A DNA stretch of 64,000 bases, from positions 3,030,820 to 3,094,819 of the forward strand of contig JARCOQ010000025.1 of NCBI GenBank assembly GCA_029207755.1. Reading direction: 5' to 3'. Below the pieces are notes generated by a model. That model ran no database searches. It was not told where the DNA came from and worked only from the letters and a program-made list of their open reading frames with translations. This stretch comes from Chamaea fasciata. Taxonomy: Eukaryota > Chordata > Aves > Passeriformes > Sylviidae. Of the stretch, positions 1 to 12,680 are shown one piece after another. Positions within the stretch are counted from its first letter, which is position 1, and each line of letters starts with the position of its first letter. The position numbers and the translations under genes are program-made.

Positions 1-1082
1 GGAGCAGAGCACGCCGGGCAATTATTATTTCCCTGGCCTGGAGAGAAATTATGATAGAATTTGTTTTCTTATTCGTGCTATTTTTTGCTCGGATCTCTGG
101 GGGTTTTGTTAAAGGTTGAAATAAAATTTTCGGGAAGAAAAAAAAAAAACAAAAAACCAAAACCCAAAGAAAACACGAGACAACAGAAGGAGAGAGGCAG
201 GCTGGGGGAGCTCCATGTGTTCCTGGAACAATTGCCCATTGATCCAGCCCGGAAAAGTGCTGACTATCTGGAGGTGATAGGGTTGTCTTGGCAGCAAGGA
301 ACCGAGCTGCTTTAGGAAAAATGCTCCACTTAGCAAAGTTTGGGGGAGCTGGTATTGCCCAAAAAGGCCACAGCAACGCAAATCCTGCCCACGCTGCTCT
401 CTGGGCCCACACCAAATCCCCCAGGCCACCACGGAGGTCTGACAAGGTGAGTGATGCCCACAGCAAGTCCTTCCTCCCCTCACGGGAGCTGCCGCTCCCA
501 CAGAGGCAGCGATCCCATCAGGAAGGGTGACACCACGAGGAGCAATGGGATTTTAGCTCCTGGTGACTTTGGTTCCCGGCTGGCACGACGCAAGAGAGCA
601 GCACGTGGGCGTTGGTGCACTGCTCTGCTTTCCAGGGAGTGGGGGGTCAGCTGAGCCCCCAAAGTCAGTCCAGCTCAGCGCCAGGGGTGGAGCAGGAGGC
701 TTTGATGTTTTTTCTGGATCAGTCCCAGCGCCAAATTATAAAACCCAGGCAATTTCAGCCCCAGCTGGGAATTCATGCAGAGTTTCACCTTGTCTTGTGT
801 AGGTGACGTGAGCCCAGGCCGGAGACGGGATCAGCAGCACACGCGTGGGGTGAGCTCTACCGACCGAGACCTCGTTCCTCCAAAACACAGCCTCGTTTTA
901 TTTTTTCCCAGCCTTGCTCTGCAAAACCACTCTCAGCTTCGAGGAAGCCCTCAAGGGCTGCCAAAGGAGAGCAAACACAGCAGATTCCACATCCCCTGGA
1001 GGCAGGTTGTGGATCGCTCTGGAGAGGCTGCGGAGGAGCACAGCCCCAGCCCAGCCACGGCTTGGCACACCTGGGGCACGCT
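1..1082. other. No gene seen
   Basis: Unique-looking non-coding DNA with an A-rich patch near 137-175. No splice-bounded exon was convincing. Confidence 0.5.
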
Positions 1083-1405
1083 GGGCTCAGCACTCCTGGC
1101 TGGTTTTGGGCACTCCTGGCTGGTTTTGGGCACTCCTGGCTGGTTTTGGGCACTCCTGGCTGGTTTGGGCACTCCTGGCTGGTTTGGGCACTCCTGGCTG
1201 GTTTTGGGCACTCCTGGCTGGTTTGGGCACTCCTGGCTGGTTTTGGGCACTCCTGGCTGGTTTTGGGCAATCCTGGCTGGTTTTGGGCACTCCTGACTGG
1301 TTTTGGGCACTCCTGGCTGGCTTTGGGCACTCCTGGCAGGTTTTGGGCACTCCTGGCTGGTTTTGGGCACTCGTGGCTGGTTTTGGGCACTCCTGGCTCG
1401 TGTTT
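1083..1405. repeat. 20-bp minisatellite, about 16 copies
   Basis: Unit CTCCTGGCTGGTTTTGGGCA with a few 19-bp copies and point variants. It causes long open frames (GTPGWFWALLAGFGHSW type) on both strands that are artefacts. Confidence 0.95.
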
Positions 1406-3960
1406 ACACCCACAGCAGCGCCAGCCTTGCACCCTGGCCACAGCAGCGACAGGCCTGGCCCTGCTGGGCTTCCCCAGCACAGCCCTGCCGAGGAATTCTG
1501 CTCCCAGAAGGCTGAGAGCGTTCTCTACAGGAAGAAAGAGGAGTCTGCCCTTGGGGAAGGTGCTGGGTTTTGTGTTTCACACAGGCAGAGTTGGATATCA
1601 CCTCGTGCTTCCATGGCTTGACACACATTTGTCCCCGGGGCTCAGGGATTCACTGGGGTCATCGGTGAGGCGAGGGAGACTTTGGAATTCTCCCCATTTC
1701 CCTAATTTAAACCTCTTCCATACCTCAACAAAGCACATTCCTCCAGGAACAACGGCCCAGCCAAAGGCAAAGCTACTGTGGATGTCCAGGAGCCTCCAGG
1801 CTACACCACGTCTGAGCTCGAGCCTCCAAAAAAGCCAAAACCCTCCAGCTCAAGCTAATAGACACATCTGCCAACAGCTTCTTCTAATTTTTTTGGAACC
1901 GCTCTCTAGATTACTTCATTGCCAAGAAAAAGAAGAGATATTTATGATAGCAACTGGAAAGCCTTGGAATTCCAAGTCAGATCCTCGGTGGTGTAAAGTG
2001 AGGCTGCTCCAGTGAGTCGGGGGGCCAGTGCCAAATTCACACAGGTTGAAGTGGCTCTCTGCTCTTATCTCCTGGCTCCCCAGCACGCAGGGACAATTAA
2101 AGGCAGCTCAGGCAGGCACTCCATGAATATCTGCCACTCTCTGCTCTGAAGTCATCCCCTTGGAAAAGAAATGGAAGGGCAGGAAAAAAAAAAATGCAGG
2201 AGTGAAAGCAGACATTTGCTCCTGCCTTGAACTCGGAGCTGCAGCTTCAGCAGGAAAACCAAAAGCTGGAGGGACAGAGAACACCTGCTGAGTGTGTCCA
2301 GAAGTTTCCTCGAATGTTTTGTTCTATGAACCAGGGAAAACTATGTGGTTTTAGTTTGAAATAGGTTCAAGTAGGTTCAGTTTGTGAGTATTAAAAGCAG
2401 GTGAGGCAGGGAGAGGTTTCAATAGTAAAGGAGCACGAGGGAGCTCTGGACACACAGAACCCCTGAGCAGGTGCCTGGTTTTCTGGAATATTCAGCAGGT
2501 GCTGATGTGAATCCCAAACTTTCCTGTCCTCAAAAATGTTTTTTGGGTTTTTTTTTGTGTTTTTTTTTTTTTTTTTCCATCAAATAAAACCTTTCCTGAG
2601 GTGGTTTGGTTCCGAATCAGGGCCTGGTGTGACACGGGGTGGGTGGGATTGGTCTGTCACTCACCTGGGCTGTGTGTGAGGAACACCTCTGTGGTTAATC
2701 AGGGGTTAAAGGATGGACTTTAGGAATTCTTAGGCTTTGGAATTTAAAAAAAAAAAAAAAAGCAGAATTTGGTCAACAGAAAAAGAAAATCCAAACTGAA
2801 GTGTGCACCACACACACACCAGAGTAGGAGCAGACACGTAACCTGGGAGTAACTTTACTCGTGGTAACAGTTCCCCTTGTCTTAAACTACTCACACTGCT
2901 GAAGTGATGGAGACCTGCAGAATCCCTCAGGGCATTTTTAAAATTATTTTTAGAAATTTAATTTTTTGTAATTAAAAAAAACCCCCATAAACCATTGGGG
3001 AGCTCCTGACGCCCTAGGAGTTTGCACCAGGAACGAGCCCTTTGTCAGATCTGAATTTAATCTCGGGATGGAATTTTATGGCCACAGCATCACCCAGCCC
3101 TGAAAAAGGAGTTTATAAAGGACAGGGTGACACAATATGAATTATATTAAATGACAGCACTTCAATCACCCCATTAAAGGCACCAGTCCCTCCCAGTAAA
3201 GGGTGCTGGAGTGGCTGGGCAGGTGGAAGGATCCTCCTTGGCTTCAGAGATCTTGGGATCAGGCCCACATTTCCTATGGATTTCAACTGTTTTATATCCT
3301 TTCAATCCCTTTTTTTCAGCCAGGTGTTTTAAAATGTTCAAAATATCGGCCGTTTCCTAACCTCAAATGTCAAATTTCGCCCGGGTGTAACTGTTGTGCC
3401 AGCTGGTGCTGGCTGAGCTCCTTGAAGAGGCTTTTCCTAGAGTTTGGGATGGGATTTTCCTGCGATTTTGGTGACACCTTTAAAGCGCTCGTCCCCTTTT
3501 GTTCCAGCCCACACTGGCACCGCAGTGTGGGGATTTTAATTGTGGGGATTGGAAAAAAAAACCAACCAAAACCTTTCCAGTTATTTGGGGTTTCGTTTTC
3601 ATTTTTTTTCAGGAAGAAAAGACATAGAAAAAAAAATAATAAAGAGAAAAGGGAAGGTTGGAAATGATTGGGTTTCGGGGGAAAATATATTTTTGGCATT
3701 GAAATGAGGAAAAAGCACCAGGGTTAGGGAAAAAACCTGAACTGAGCTCTGAAACTTTACCTTCCTTTAATTATCCAGGTGACATTTCAGACACTGAGTC
3801 TGATTTTTTTTTTTTTTGCATCTGCATATTGAAAACACCCTTTTAAAAATACTTAAAAAAAAAAACAACAAAAACCAGCTGCTCCTGAACATTTATTTAG
3901 CAAAAAGTAAATCGTATAAAAATTCAATTGCAAAGTAGTTAAGGTATTTGAATTCTTTAA

Positions 3961-3978
3961 ATATATATATATATATAT
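3961..3978. repeat. AT dinucleotide microsatellite
   Basis: Nine AT units followed by a T run. Confidence 0.9.
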
Positions 3979-4483
3979 TATTTTTTTTTTTTTTAAGAAA
4001 AGAAGAATCCCAAGAAAGAAAGTATTTGATGGCTAATAATCTCATTTCAATATAATAGGACCTTTCTTTTGCAAAGAGCAAGACAGGTTAAAAGATATAA
4101 TTATGACTTTGCAAACTCTCCCAAGTGCTACGAGATCATCTGACAGTTCTGATCCCGGGCTCAGCTCTCAGAGGGGAAAAGTCTTTGTCTAGTTCGAGAG
4201 TTAAAGAGACAGGATCCCTATTCCACCCTCTGCCTACATTGCAATTTAACTGTCAAAAAAATCCAAGCTGCAAAATTGTCTTATTCCAACACAGCGCAAG
4301 GAAAAGAGAGAGAGGTTTGAGACTGACCTGTCAAACGCACCCTCTTTAAAAATGTATAATATATTTTAAACATTTTTTTTCCAGAGGTACTTAAAGGTTA
4401 AAGATGTGCCAAAGAAGGAGGATGGATTTTTTTTTTACCCTCTCTCCCTCTTTTCGCTGAAGCTTTTTAAAACAATTAAAACC

Positions 4484-4511
4484 AAAAAAAAAAAAAAAAA
4501 AAAAAAAAAAA
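4484..4511 (+). repeat. Poly-A run of 28
   Basis: Uninterrupted A run followed by GGAGAGAGAGGGAG. No retrocopy is visible upstream. Confidence 0.9.
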
Positions 4512-5136
4512 GGAGAGAGAGGGAGAAAAAAAAATTTCGAAATTAGGGATCATCAGTATAAAAAATCCCCTGAAGATCAAAAGGAACACATTAGAATCAC
4601 ATTAATTCTGATTTAAAAAAAAAAAAAAAGGGAGAATAAATCCCCTCTTTCAATGGGAAGAGAAACTTGGAGGACATTTAAATGGTGTTTCCATTGTCAG
4701 GATGTGCAGGGAGGTGGAGCAGAGTGTCGGGGAGAGACAGAGCCCACGGAGCCACGGGCAGAGCCAGAGCCTGGTGACACTCCAGGATATTCCTGGGCTT
4801 TTTTAAAAGCTTGGCTTTTTTATCGAGTTTCAAAACAGGGAAAGGAGGACAGGGAAAATATTTTTCCCAAGTAACCAAACAAAAGGAGCCATTTCCACGG
4901 GGGGGGGGGGTGTTTCCAAGGAGCCACAAACAAACAATTCCCAGTCATTTTTTGCCCAAATATAGATGGCGAACGGGCAGCTGGACATGGCCAGAGGCTC
5001 GGCCATGGTGCCACCACCCGGGCACGTGGCCGTGTCCCCACACAGCCCCTGGCACTCCACGGGGACACGGGGGCTGGCAGCAGAGCCTGGGAGCTGCAGG
5101 AGTGCCAGGCTGGGAGCTGGGAGCGCAGGGTTTGGG

Positions 5137-5310
5137 TGTTTATGGGATCACAGCATGGGTTGGGACCTTAAAAATCATTTTATCCTACCCCCAGCCATGG
5201 GCAGGGACACTCCCATCATGCCAGGGTGCTCCAAGCCTTGTCCAGCCTGGCCTTGGGCACTCCCAAGGATCCAGGGGCAGCCACAGCTTCCTGTGCCAGG
5301 GCCTCATTGT
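5137..5310 (-). mobile_element. CR1 LINE 3' fragment
   Basis: Reverse CR1 end: GGTTGGGACCTTAAAAATCAT, then CCATGGGCAGGGACACTCCC and CCAAGCCTTGTCCAGCCTGG. Diverged and 5' truncated. Confidence 0.8.
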
Positions 5311-8129
5311 AAAAAAATAAATCCCATTTCTCCTCCTGCTGCGTGTCAGGAGCGAGACCCCCGGAGATGATGAGTCAATTCCCTGCAGACAGCGTTTCCC
5401 CACCTGACAGGAGCCAAGTGGGAGCGTGTTCAGGTCCATTATCCACCTCTATCCCCCCACAGCGAACTGGGAATGGGGACTGGGATCTCCCAGCCCCGCA
5501 GAGTGTTTGGAGTCTTTATCTGCTGCTTGTCCAAGGAGCCAGGTGGGCTTTTCCTCCCTCCTAAGCTGGGATCTGCTTCTTCCCAGCCATGCCTCGATGG
5601 ATGGATGCACAGCCGGGGGTGGGTGACACATTTGTGGCTTTGGGACGAGAGGCTTGTGAGATGACATCCCTCCCTGTCCCACCTGGCACTGGAGATCATT
5701 CCCATAATGATTCCTCTCCCAGGCACTGGGGCCCCAAACCCACCAGGAAAAAATTGGAATGTCATCTCAGTTGATCCTTCCAAGCAAAGGCTGGCAGGGA
5801 GGGCAGCTGTGTGAAAGCCACAGGCTAAAATCCTTGTAGGGCTGAGAGCCAAAGGACAAAACCTGGGGGATTTTCCCGAATTGTTGAATTGATATATTGA
5901 ATTTTCCCAAATTGTTGAATCGATATATTCCCAAACTGTGCCAACCCAGCAGCACCTCGCAGACAGGGGCTGCACAGCTGGGCTGATGTTTCAGGCTTTA
6001 AAGTGCTTGGAAACAGCCCCTGATTTCCTTGGATTTATACAAACACCAAGGCCGTGGGCACACCCAGTAAATCCACCCTGAACGGTATCAGCACAACCCA
6101 AGATAACCTGGCACCAGGCTGATAAGGGGCAGGAAAATCAACCCACCCCCGTGCCAAATTCCTGCCTTTCCAGCCCTCCTCATCCCGTGTTTCCAGGTGG
6201 GTGGGGAGATCGAGGAGTTTTGCAGTCAGACATGGGAGCTTGGGAACAGGGGCAAGTTGTGTGCTTATCTTCAATATTTAAGAGATATCAACCTCTGGTG
6301 AGCTGGGGGGTGACCAAACTTAAAAAACGCCAAAAAACCAGGGATGGGGACCTCCTTAAAGCATCCTGGCAGATGGATTTGTCCCTGGTGGCACACTGGG
6401 AAGAGCCAGCACAGCCCTGATTCCCTGGGACCCGCAGGGTGACCGGGCTTTTGGGATTACTCACTGAAAACGAAAGCCAAACTGGACTCCTGCCCCAGGA
6501 ATGCCGCCAGATTCCTGCTCTGGAAGGAATGATAAACCTTTGGGATGCTGCTTCTCTGACTCTGCAGAATCACGGGCGAGTCTGGGCTCAGAGCTCCTCA
6601 TTCAATGGCTCCAGTCCCGCTTCCCTTCCACCCGGAGGGGTCTTCCCTGAAAAGCAGACCCAGAACGCAGCAGTGGGACTGAGGCAAATCCTGGTGGATC
6701 ATCCCAAGGCAAAGGGCTCCCGGGAGCTGCTCCTTTCATGGATGTCTTCCCAAGAAGCCAGCAAAGCCTTTCCCATCCTTGCCATCCCAAATTCTCCTCG
6801 GTTTGCCTCAGCTTTTCCAGGGCTGAGGTGGTGATGGGGGTTTCCCTGGTGTAACCAGAGCAGGATCCTTGGGAAAATCCTTGTGCCAAAGCTGGATTCC
6901 TTGTGGAAAGCTGGCAGGATTCTGCCCACAGATGAACCCAAACTCATCTGCTTTGTACAATTTCCTCTTAACCCAATCCCGTTTTCCAGCTGATCTTGCC
7001 TTGTTTGGGATGATTCGGGAGAGTTTGTCCCTCTCTGTCAGGGACGGGCTGGCTGTGACAGCACCAAGGGGGCTGCAGGTGTTGGAAGGGAATTCCAGCG
7101 CTGAAAATCACGGATGGAGCTCCGAGGAGACAGGGACAGTGGGGAGTGAGACACTGCGAGTGTCACCTGGTGAGGGGACAGCAGGTGACAAAGGGGACAC
7201 TGATTGCAGGAGCACCCATCCAGATGGGGAAAGGGAATCAGCAGGAGAAACCCCAAGAAATCACAGATAAACCCTTTCACACGTGGATTTATCCTGCTGA
7301 AATCATGGAACGGCTGATCCGAACCACGGGTAGCACCAGCAGCTTTTCCAGGGTTTTCTCAGGAGGGGAATTCTGCACGGGGGGTGGGTGTGAGGCTGGT
7401 GGTGTCAGGGCCACCCTGTCCTTGGTGTCCCCAGCACTGGGGCAGAGCTGCCCCCGGGCTGGGCGGGCTCTGGCACTGTCCCTGTCCCTGTCCCCAGCCG
7501 GGCCCCCCTCGGTGCTCGGCTCTGGTTTGGTTTGATTGATTTTGTAATTGCTCCTTTAATTGAACAGTTACAGCAACACTACCAGGGAGAGGTTTCAGGG
7601 CTGGGAAGGGAGGTGGGAGGGTGTGGGGGTGGAAGGGGAATTGGAGCTGGGGAAAGAGCAGAAATGGGTTTTTCCCTGTTTCTCGAGATGAAAACAGAGG
7701 GAAGAGGCAGGGGATGAGTTCCCTTCAGCAGGAACTGAGGAGGAGGAGAGCCGAAAACAATAAATTACCGGAGCAGGAGAAGAAAAATGAGAAGTGGGTT
7801 GAAAAGTGTGGCAGGGCCAGAGGGTCCCAGGGACTGCTCAGCCTCCAACTGACATCGGCTTCCTGCGGGCTGGGAGTGCTGGGATGAGGAAAATGGGCCA
7901 CCGAGAAGGAAAGAGGGGAGAGCTGGGAGAGCTGGGAGGGGGAAAGAGCAGGACAAGGTGGAAAAAATCTCAATAAAAGAGATCTTTTCATCAATAAAAC
8001 GTGCAGGAGCAACACGGGGAGGAAGGGAAGGACATCCCTGTGTCAGAGGAGCTGCAGAGAGCAGAGTGGGGAGGCAGAACAGGTGAGCTCAGGATGGGCT
8101 GGGCTCCACAGGGACAGGACAATGGGACA

Positions 8130-8382
8130 AGTGGGTCACACGGGATATTGGGAAGGAATTGTTCCCTGTGAGGGTGAGGAGGCCCTGGCACGGAATTCCC
8201 AGAGAAGCTGTGGCTGCCCCATCCCTGGAGGTGTCCCAGGCCGGGCTGGACGGGGCTTGGATCACCCTGGGATGGTGGAAGGTGTCTCTGCCCATGGCAG
8301 GGGCTGGCACTGGATGGGCTTTAAGCTCCCTCCAACCCAAACCATTCCGTGATTCCACGACTGATTCCACGATTCCCCGTGC
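8130..8382 (+). mobile_element. CR1 LINE 3' fragment
   Basis: Sense CR1 end: GAAGCTGTGGCTGCCCCATC, GGATGGTGGAAGGTGTCTCT, CTCCCTCCAACCCAAACC, ending in ATTCC-rich terminal repeats. Confidence 0.85.
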
Positions 8383-9265
8383 AAAGCCCTGGCGTGCCCA
8401 GCTGTGGGGCGAGCTCTGGCAGTGCCCCCAGCAGCCCCCGGCTGGGCTGAGCGGGAGGCAGGAGCTGTGTCAGGAAAAGGACAGGAGAATCCAGACGGGG
8501 TCAGGGGGGAAGGTGCACGCAGAGGCCACGCTGCAGCTCCATGGCGGAGCAGCTCAGGTTTCAGGAGAGCCCGGAGCCGGGGCTGCAGGGGGACAGGAGG
8601 TGGGCTCTGCATTCCCTGGCAAGGCAGCACAAGGCAGGTTTAAAGAATATCCTTCCATTTAGGAATTTGTTTATTATTCTTAACTAAGCAGCTCAGACAG
8701 GCAAGCCGGCAGCACCGCGTCCACGCCGGCTCCCCAGGAAGGCGGGGAAGGGAGGGACAGGAAGGCAGATTTCCAGACTGGGGGCAAAGGGATTTGTTCC
8801 CTGCTGGGCGAGGGAAGGGGGCAAAACGCTTTGCCAACTATTTAGGAAGAGATTCGGGACGTTGGGGAGCTGGGCTGGGGTCCACCCGAGCGCCCGAACG
8901 GGATCAGAGCTGAGCTGCTGTCCCAAAACCCAACAGCGCCTTTGGGGTGGCTGCTCCTCTGACACTTCAGACCTTGAGGCTTTCATCTGCAATTCCTCAG
9001 ACCCTGCAGCAGAGACTGAGAAGAGTTTTCTAGGGAGGAGGGAGAAGTGATTTCTCCCGTGTTAAGAATCGTGTTAAAACTCCTCGTTTCGTGAGGAGTC
9101 ACAGGGCACCAGGGCACTTGTGGCCATAGAAATCCCCTCAGCTGGCAGGTGTGTCCATGCTGGGGGGCCAGGGCACACCTCCCAGCTCTGCAGGTTGAAT
9201 TTCTGGACCATCTGGAATGTCTTCAGCTGCTGCAGCGATGGCCAAGAGCACGGCAACCCAGGCCA

Positions 9266-9398
9266 GGTTGGAAATTTCTCCTTGTGAGGGCGGCGAGGCC
9301 CTGGCACAGGGCGCCCAGAGCAGCTGTGGCTGCCCCTGGATCCCTGGAAGTGCCCGAGGCCAGGCTGGAGCAGCCTGGGATGGTGGGAAGTGTGGAAC
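9266..9398 (+). mobile_element. CR1 LINE fragment
   Basis: Sense CR1 segment with GAGCAGCTGTGGCTGCCCCT and GGCCAGGCTGGAGCAGCCTG, lacking the terminal CCAACCC end. Confidence 0.75.
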
Positions 9399-10400
9399 TG
9401 GAAAAGTCGTGTTTTTCAACCCAAATCTTCCAACATCCCTGGCCCTGGTGTGCAGGGAACTGCTGCAGGTTGTGGTGTGAGCAGAACAGGACGGCGAGGG
9501 AGGGACGGGCTGCCCTCCCCCCGTGCCCTGCGTGCTCACACTGCTGGAAACGAGGGCGAGGAAGGTCACCGGGGATAAATCAAGGAGGGAAGCGGAGTGG
9601 GAGCCCGTGGATGCCGGGGAGATCTCAGCGCCGGGAGCTGGTGGGGGAGGAGACCGGCAATGCCACATGTGGGGGAAAGAGAAAATCCCAGCAATGGAAG
9701 CAGGGAAACGGTGGCAGGCGGAGCAGGAGGCAGGAAAGGTGCCTCATCCTGGCCATAAGCAGGGCCGGGTGTTAACTCCCGGGATTATCCCGGGAGGGCT
9801 CCACACCCCCCGGCCCGCCTGGCAGGAAACCTCGCACTGGAAACTCGCTGGTGCTCGGTGCAGAACGTCTCACTCCTGGTAGAAATTTGTTCCCCATCCC
9901 TGGAACATTGCTGGGAGCGGAGCAGCAGGCGGGGGCGGGGGGGCTCTGTCTTGGTTTAGGGCAAACTGGGGAGGAAACATCCGAATGGGGTCCTCAAAGG
10001 GCCCTTCCTCCACTGGTTCACTCCTCAGGGAGGAGGGAGAAGGGATTTCTCCCCTGTTAAAATCACTCATTCCAGGAGGAATGGAATGAGGTGGCCACCT
10101 GGCCAGCCCAGCAGGGAGCAGAGAGCTGCCTGTCACCCCTGCCAGCCCTCAGCCCGCCTTTCACCACCTCCCCTGCCATCTCTCTCCTTTTTGCTCCCAC
10201 TCTCCACTTTCCTTTCATCGCTCTCTTTTCCTCTTGCCGTGTCTCTCCCGCCTCCCAAACTCATCTCACCTGTGCCCCACCAGCAGAGCTCAGCACTTCC
10301 TCTCCTGCCTCAGGCCGAGCCTCCAAGAGCTTTTTAGTGGTCAGCGCACCCCCAGCGCTCTCTGGACAATCTCCCCTCTCTCCCTGCTCCCTTCCCCCTC

Positions 10401-10424
10401 CTCTCTCTCTCTCTCTCTCTCTCC
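10401..10424 (+). repeat. CT microsatellite in a pyrimidine-rich block
   Basis: CT repeats inside a pyrimidine-rich stretch from about 10150 to 10435. Confidence 0.9.
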
Positions 10425-11059
10425 CTCCCATAATATTTTCCATATGAAGGAGCCTTCCCGAAGCCGCACACTGCCCTCTTGGCGAGTCTGAGGCGGGTGA
10501 GAGGAGACCCTGGGAGCCTTTAATCCTCTCTCTCTCTCGCTCGCTTTCATCCTCAGCCACAGCTGGACGCCCCATTGATGTGGAACAGACCAAACACCAG
10601 GCCCCTCGCTAAGCTGCTGCTGTGGGGCCTCTCCTCCTCCAGAGCTGAGCCCTCAGCCCGTGCCCGGCTCTCCCCGGGTCCGGCAGCCCCTCCGCACCCA
10701 GCCTGGGGGTCCCAGCCTCCCCCTGCCCCGCTGTCCTCTCGCTGCTGCTGCTCTTCGCTGAGCCAGCTTTTACCACTTCACTCTGAGAGTTCCCCCCGCT
10801 CTTCTCCCTCATCCCGGTGTCTCCCTTCCTCAGGATTGTTTGGGATGACTCCCCGCGGCCTCTGGTCCCTGCAGAGCTGGCCGAGGGCGAGGGGCTGCTC
10901 TGTGTCCATGTGCTGAGGATGCAGCTCGTGGTTGTGTCTCAGGGAGGGCCCGATGGGCTCCACCAGCTGAGCAGCCAGGTGCCGAGTCTGCAGTCGGCTC
11001 AGAGTTCTGGGAAGAAGCGTCTTTTACAGCCCACTGCAGCTGAGGCAGGGATATCCTTG

Positions 11060-11225
11060 GATTGTGGGATGGTTTGGGTTGGAAGGGGTGTGAAAGATCA
11101 TCCCGTGCCACCCCTTGCCATGGCAGGGACACCTTCCACCATCCCAGGTCATTCCAAGCCCCGTCCAGCCGGGCCTTGGACACTCCCAGGGGTTCCGGGG
11201 CGGCCGCAGCTGCTCTGGGGTCTCA
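11060..11225 (-). mobile_element. CR1 LINE 3' fragment
   Basis: Reverse CR1 end: GGGATGGTTTGGGTTGGAAG, then CACCTTCCACCATCCCAGGT and GCCGCAGCTGCTCTGGG. Confidence 0.8.
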
Positions 11226-11419
11226 CAGGAATTTCCGTCCACCTCGTCTCCAAACTGCAGCGTGGGTAAGGCGGGCTCGGGTGGGCAAACTGCCGCGTCT
11301 GGGGATGTCCCTGCAGTGAGAGGTGACAGGGACAGTCCCTGAGCAGAGCTGCTCGTCCTCAGGTGGAACACGGGGAATGTCACAGAGCCACGTGAGTGTC
11401 ACACGGACCCCGTGTGTGT

Positions 11420-11520
11420 GACAGGGGCTGGGGCTGCCCCTGGACCCCTGGAGGTGTCCCAGGCCCGGCTGGACGGGGCTTGGAGCCACCTGGGCTGTGG
11501 GAGGTGACCCTGCCATGGCA
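11420..11520 (+). mobile_element. CR1 LINE fragment feeding into a minisatellite
   Basis: Sense CR1 segment (GGCTGCCCCTGGACCCCTGG, CCCGGCTGGACGGGGCTTGG, CCATGGCAGGGGTGGCAC). The G-rich minisatellite starts where the CR1 reaches CAGGGGTGGCAC, so the array may have been seeded from it. Confidence 0.65.
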
Positions 11521-12625
11521 GGGGTGGCACACTGGGGGGTGGCACTGGGGGATGTGGCAGGGGTGACACTGGGGATGTGGCACTGGAGATGTGGCAGGGG
11601 GGTGGCACTGGGGGTGTGTGGGGTGTCCCTGCCATGGCAGGGGGATGGCACTGGGGGCTGTGGCACTGGGGATGTGGCAGGGGTGGCACTGGGGGCTGTG
11701 TCAGGGCGGTGGCACTGGGGGCTGTGGCACTGGGGACTGTGGCAGGGAGGTGGCACTGGGGGCTGTGGCACTGGGGGCTGTGGCACTGGGGTGGCACTGG
11801 GGGCTGTGTCAGGGGGTGGCACTGGGGGCTGTGGCACTGGGGTGGCACTGGGGCTGTGTCAGGGGGTGGCACTGGGGGCTGTGTCCGGGGGTGGCACTGG
11901 CGCTGTGGCACGGGGGTGGCACTGGGGGCTGTGTCAGGGGGTGGCACTGGCGCTGTGGCACTGGGGTGGCACTGGGGGCTGTGTCCGGGGGTGGCACTGG
12001 GGCTGTGTCAGGGGGTGGCACTGGGGGCTGTGTCAGGGGGTGGCACTGGCGCTGTGGCACGGGGGTGGCACTGGGGGCTGTGTCAGGGGGTGGCACTGGC
12101 GCTGTGGCACTGCGGTGGCACTGGGGGCTGTGTCAGGGGGTGGCACTGGCGCCGTGGCACTGGGGTGGCACTGGGGGCTGTGTCAGGGGGTGGCACTGGC
12201 GCTGTGGCACGGGGGTGGCACTGGGGGCTGTGTCAGGGGGTGGCACTGGCGCTGTGGCACTGCGGTGGCACTGGGGGCTGTGTCCGGGGGTGGCACTGGC
12301 GCTGTGGCACGGGGGTGGCACTGGGGGCTGTGTCCGGGGGTGGCACTGGCGCTGTGGCACTGCGGTGGCACTGGGGGCTGTGTCCGGGGGTGGCACTGGC
12401 GCTGTGGCACGGGGGTGGCACTGGGGGCTGTGTCCGGGGGTGGCACTGGCGCTTTGGCACTGGGGTGGCACTGGGGGCTGTGTCCGGGGGTGGCACTGGC
12501 GCTGTGGCAGGGGGTGGCACTGGGGGCTGTGTCCGGGGGTGGCATTGGGGGCTGTGGCACGGGGGTGGCACTGGGGGCTGTGTCCGGGGGTGGCACTGGC
12601 GCTGTGGCACGGGGGTGGCACCGGG
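11520..12625. repeat. G-rich minisatellite, about 1.1 kb
   Basis: Alternating 24- and 25-bp units, GGTGGCACTGGGGGCTGTGT-type and GGTGGCACTGGCGCTGTGGC-type, forming a roughly 49-bp dimer in the second half. Runs of five G recur throughout on the plus strand. Open frames of up to 451 codons here are artefacts. Confidence 0.95.
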
Positions 12626-12662
12626 CACTCGCGGGTGTCACCGCGGCTCATTCCTGAGCCTC

Positions 12663-12680
12663 CCCCGCCCCCTGGCGGCC
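12663..12680 (-). promoter_or_regulatory. CTCF-like site
   Basis: Plus strand CCGCCCCCTGGCGGCC; the reverse complement contains GCCGCCAGGGGGCGG, close to the CTCF core CCASYAGRKGGC. It lies directly after the large minisatellite. Confidence 0.45.

Larger units (their letters stand above)
1406..5136. other. No gene seen; AT-rich block at 3.8-4.65 kb
   Basis: Several homopolymers (T run at 2561-2576, A run near 2746-2761) and a repeat-poor AT-rich block around 3.88-4.65 kb that contrasts with the GC-rich flanks and may be conserved non-coding DNA. Confidence 0.4.
5311..11059. other. No gene seen; CR1 pieces and a repeated hairpin
   Basis: Only CR1 remnants, a short AATTGTTGAATTGATATATT-type duplication near 5876-5935, and a hairpin-forming sequence present twice (about 9032-9066 and 10027-10061). 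Confidence 0.5.

Noticed and set aside
857..2015. Open frames of up to 317 codons around 1.1-1.4 kb
   Set aside because: The 20-bp array cycles through three frames and gives the same 20-residue repeat in each; no gene signal outside the array.
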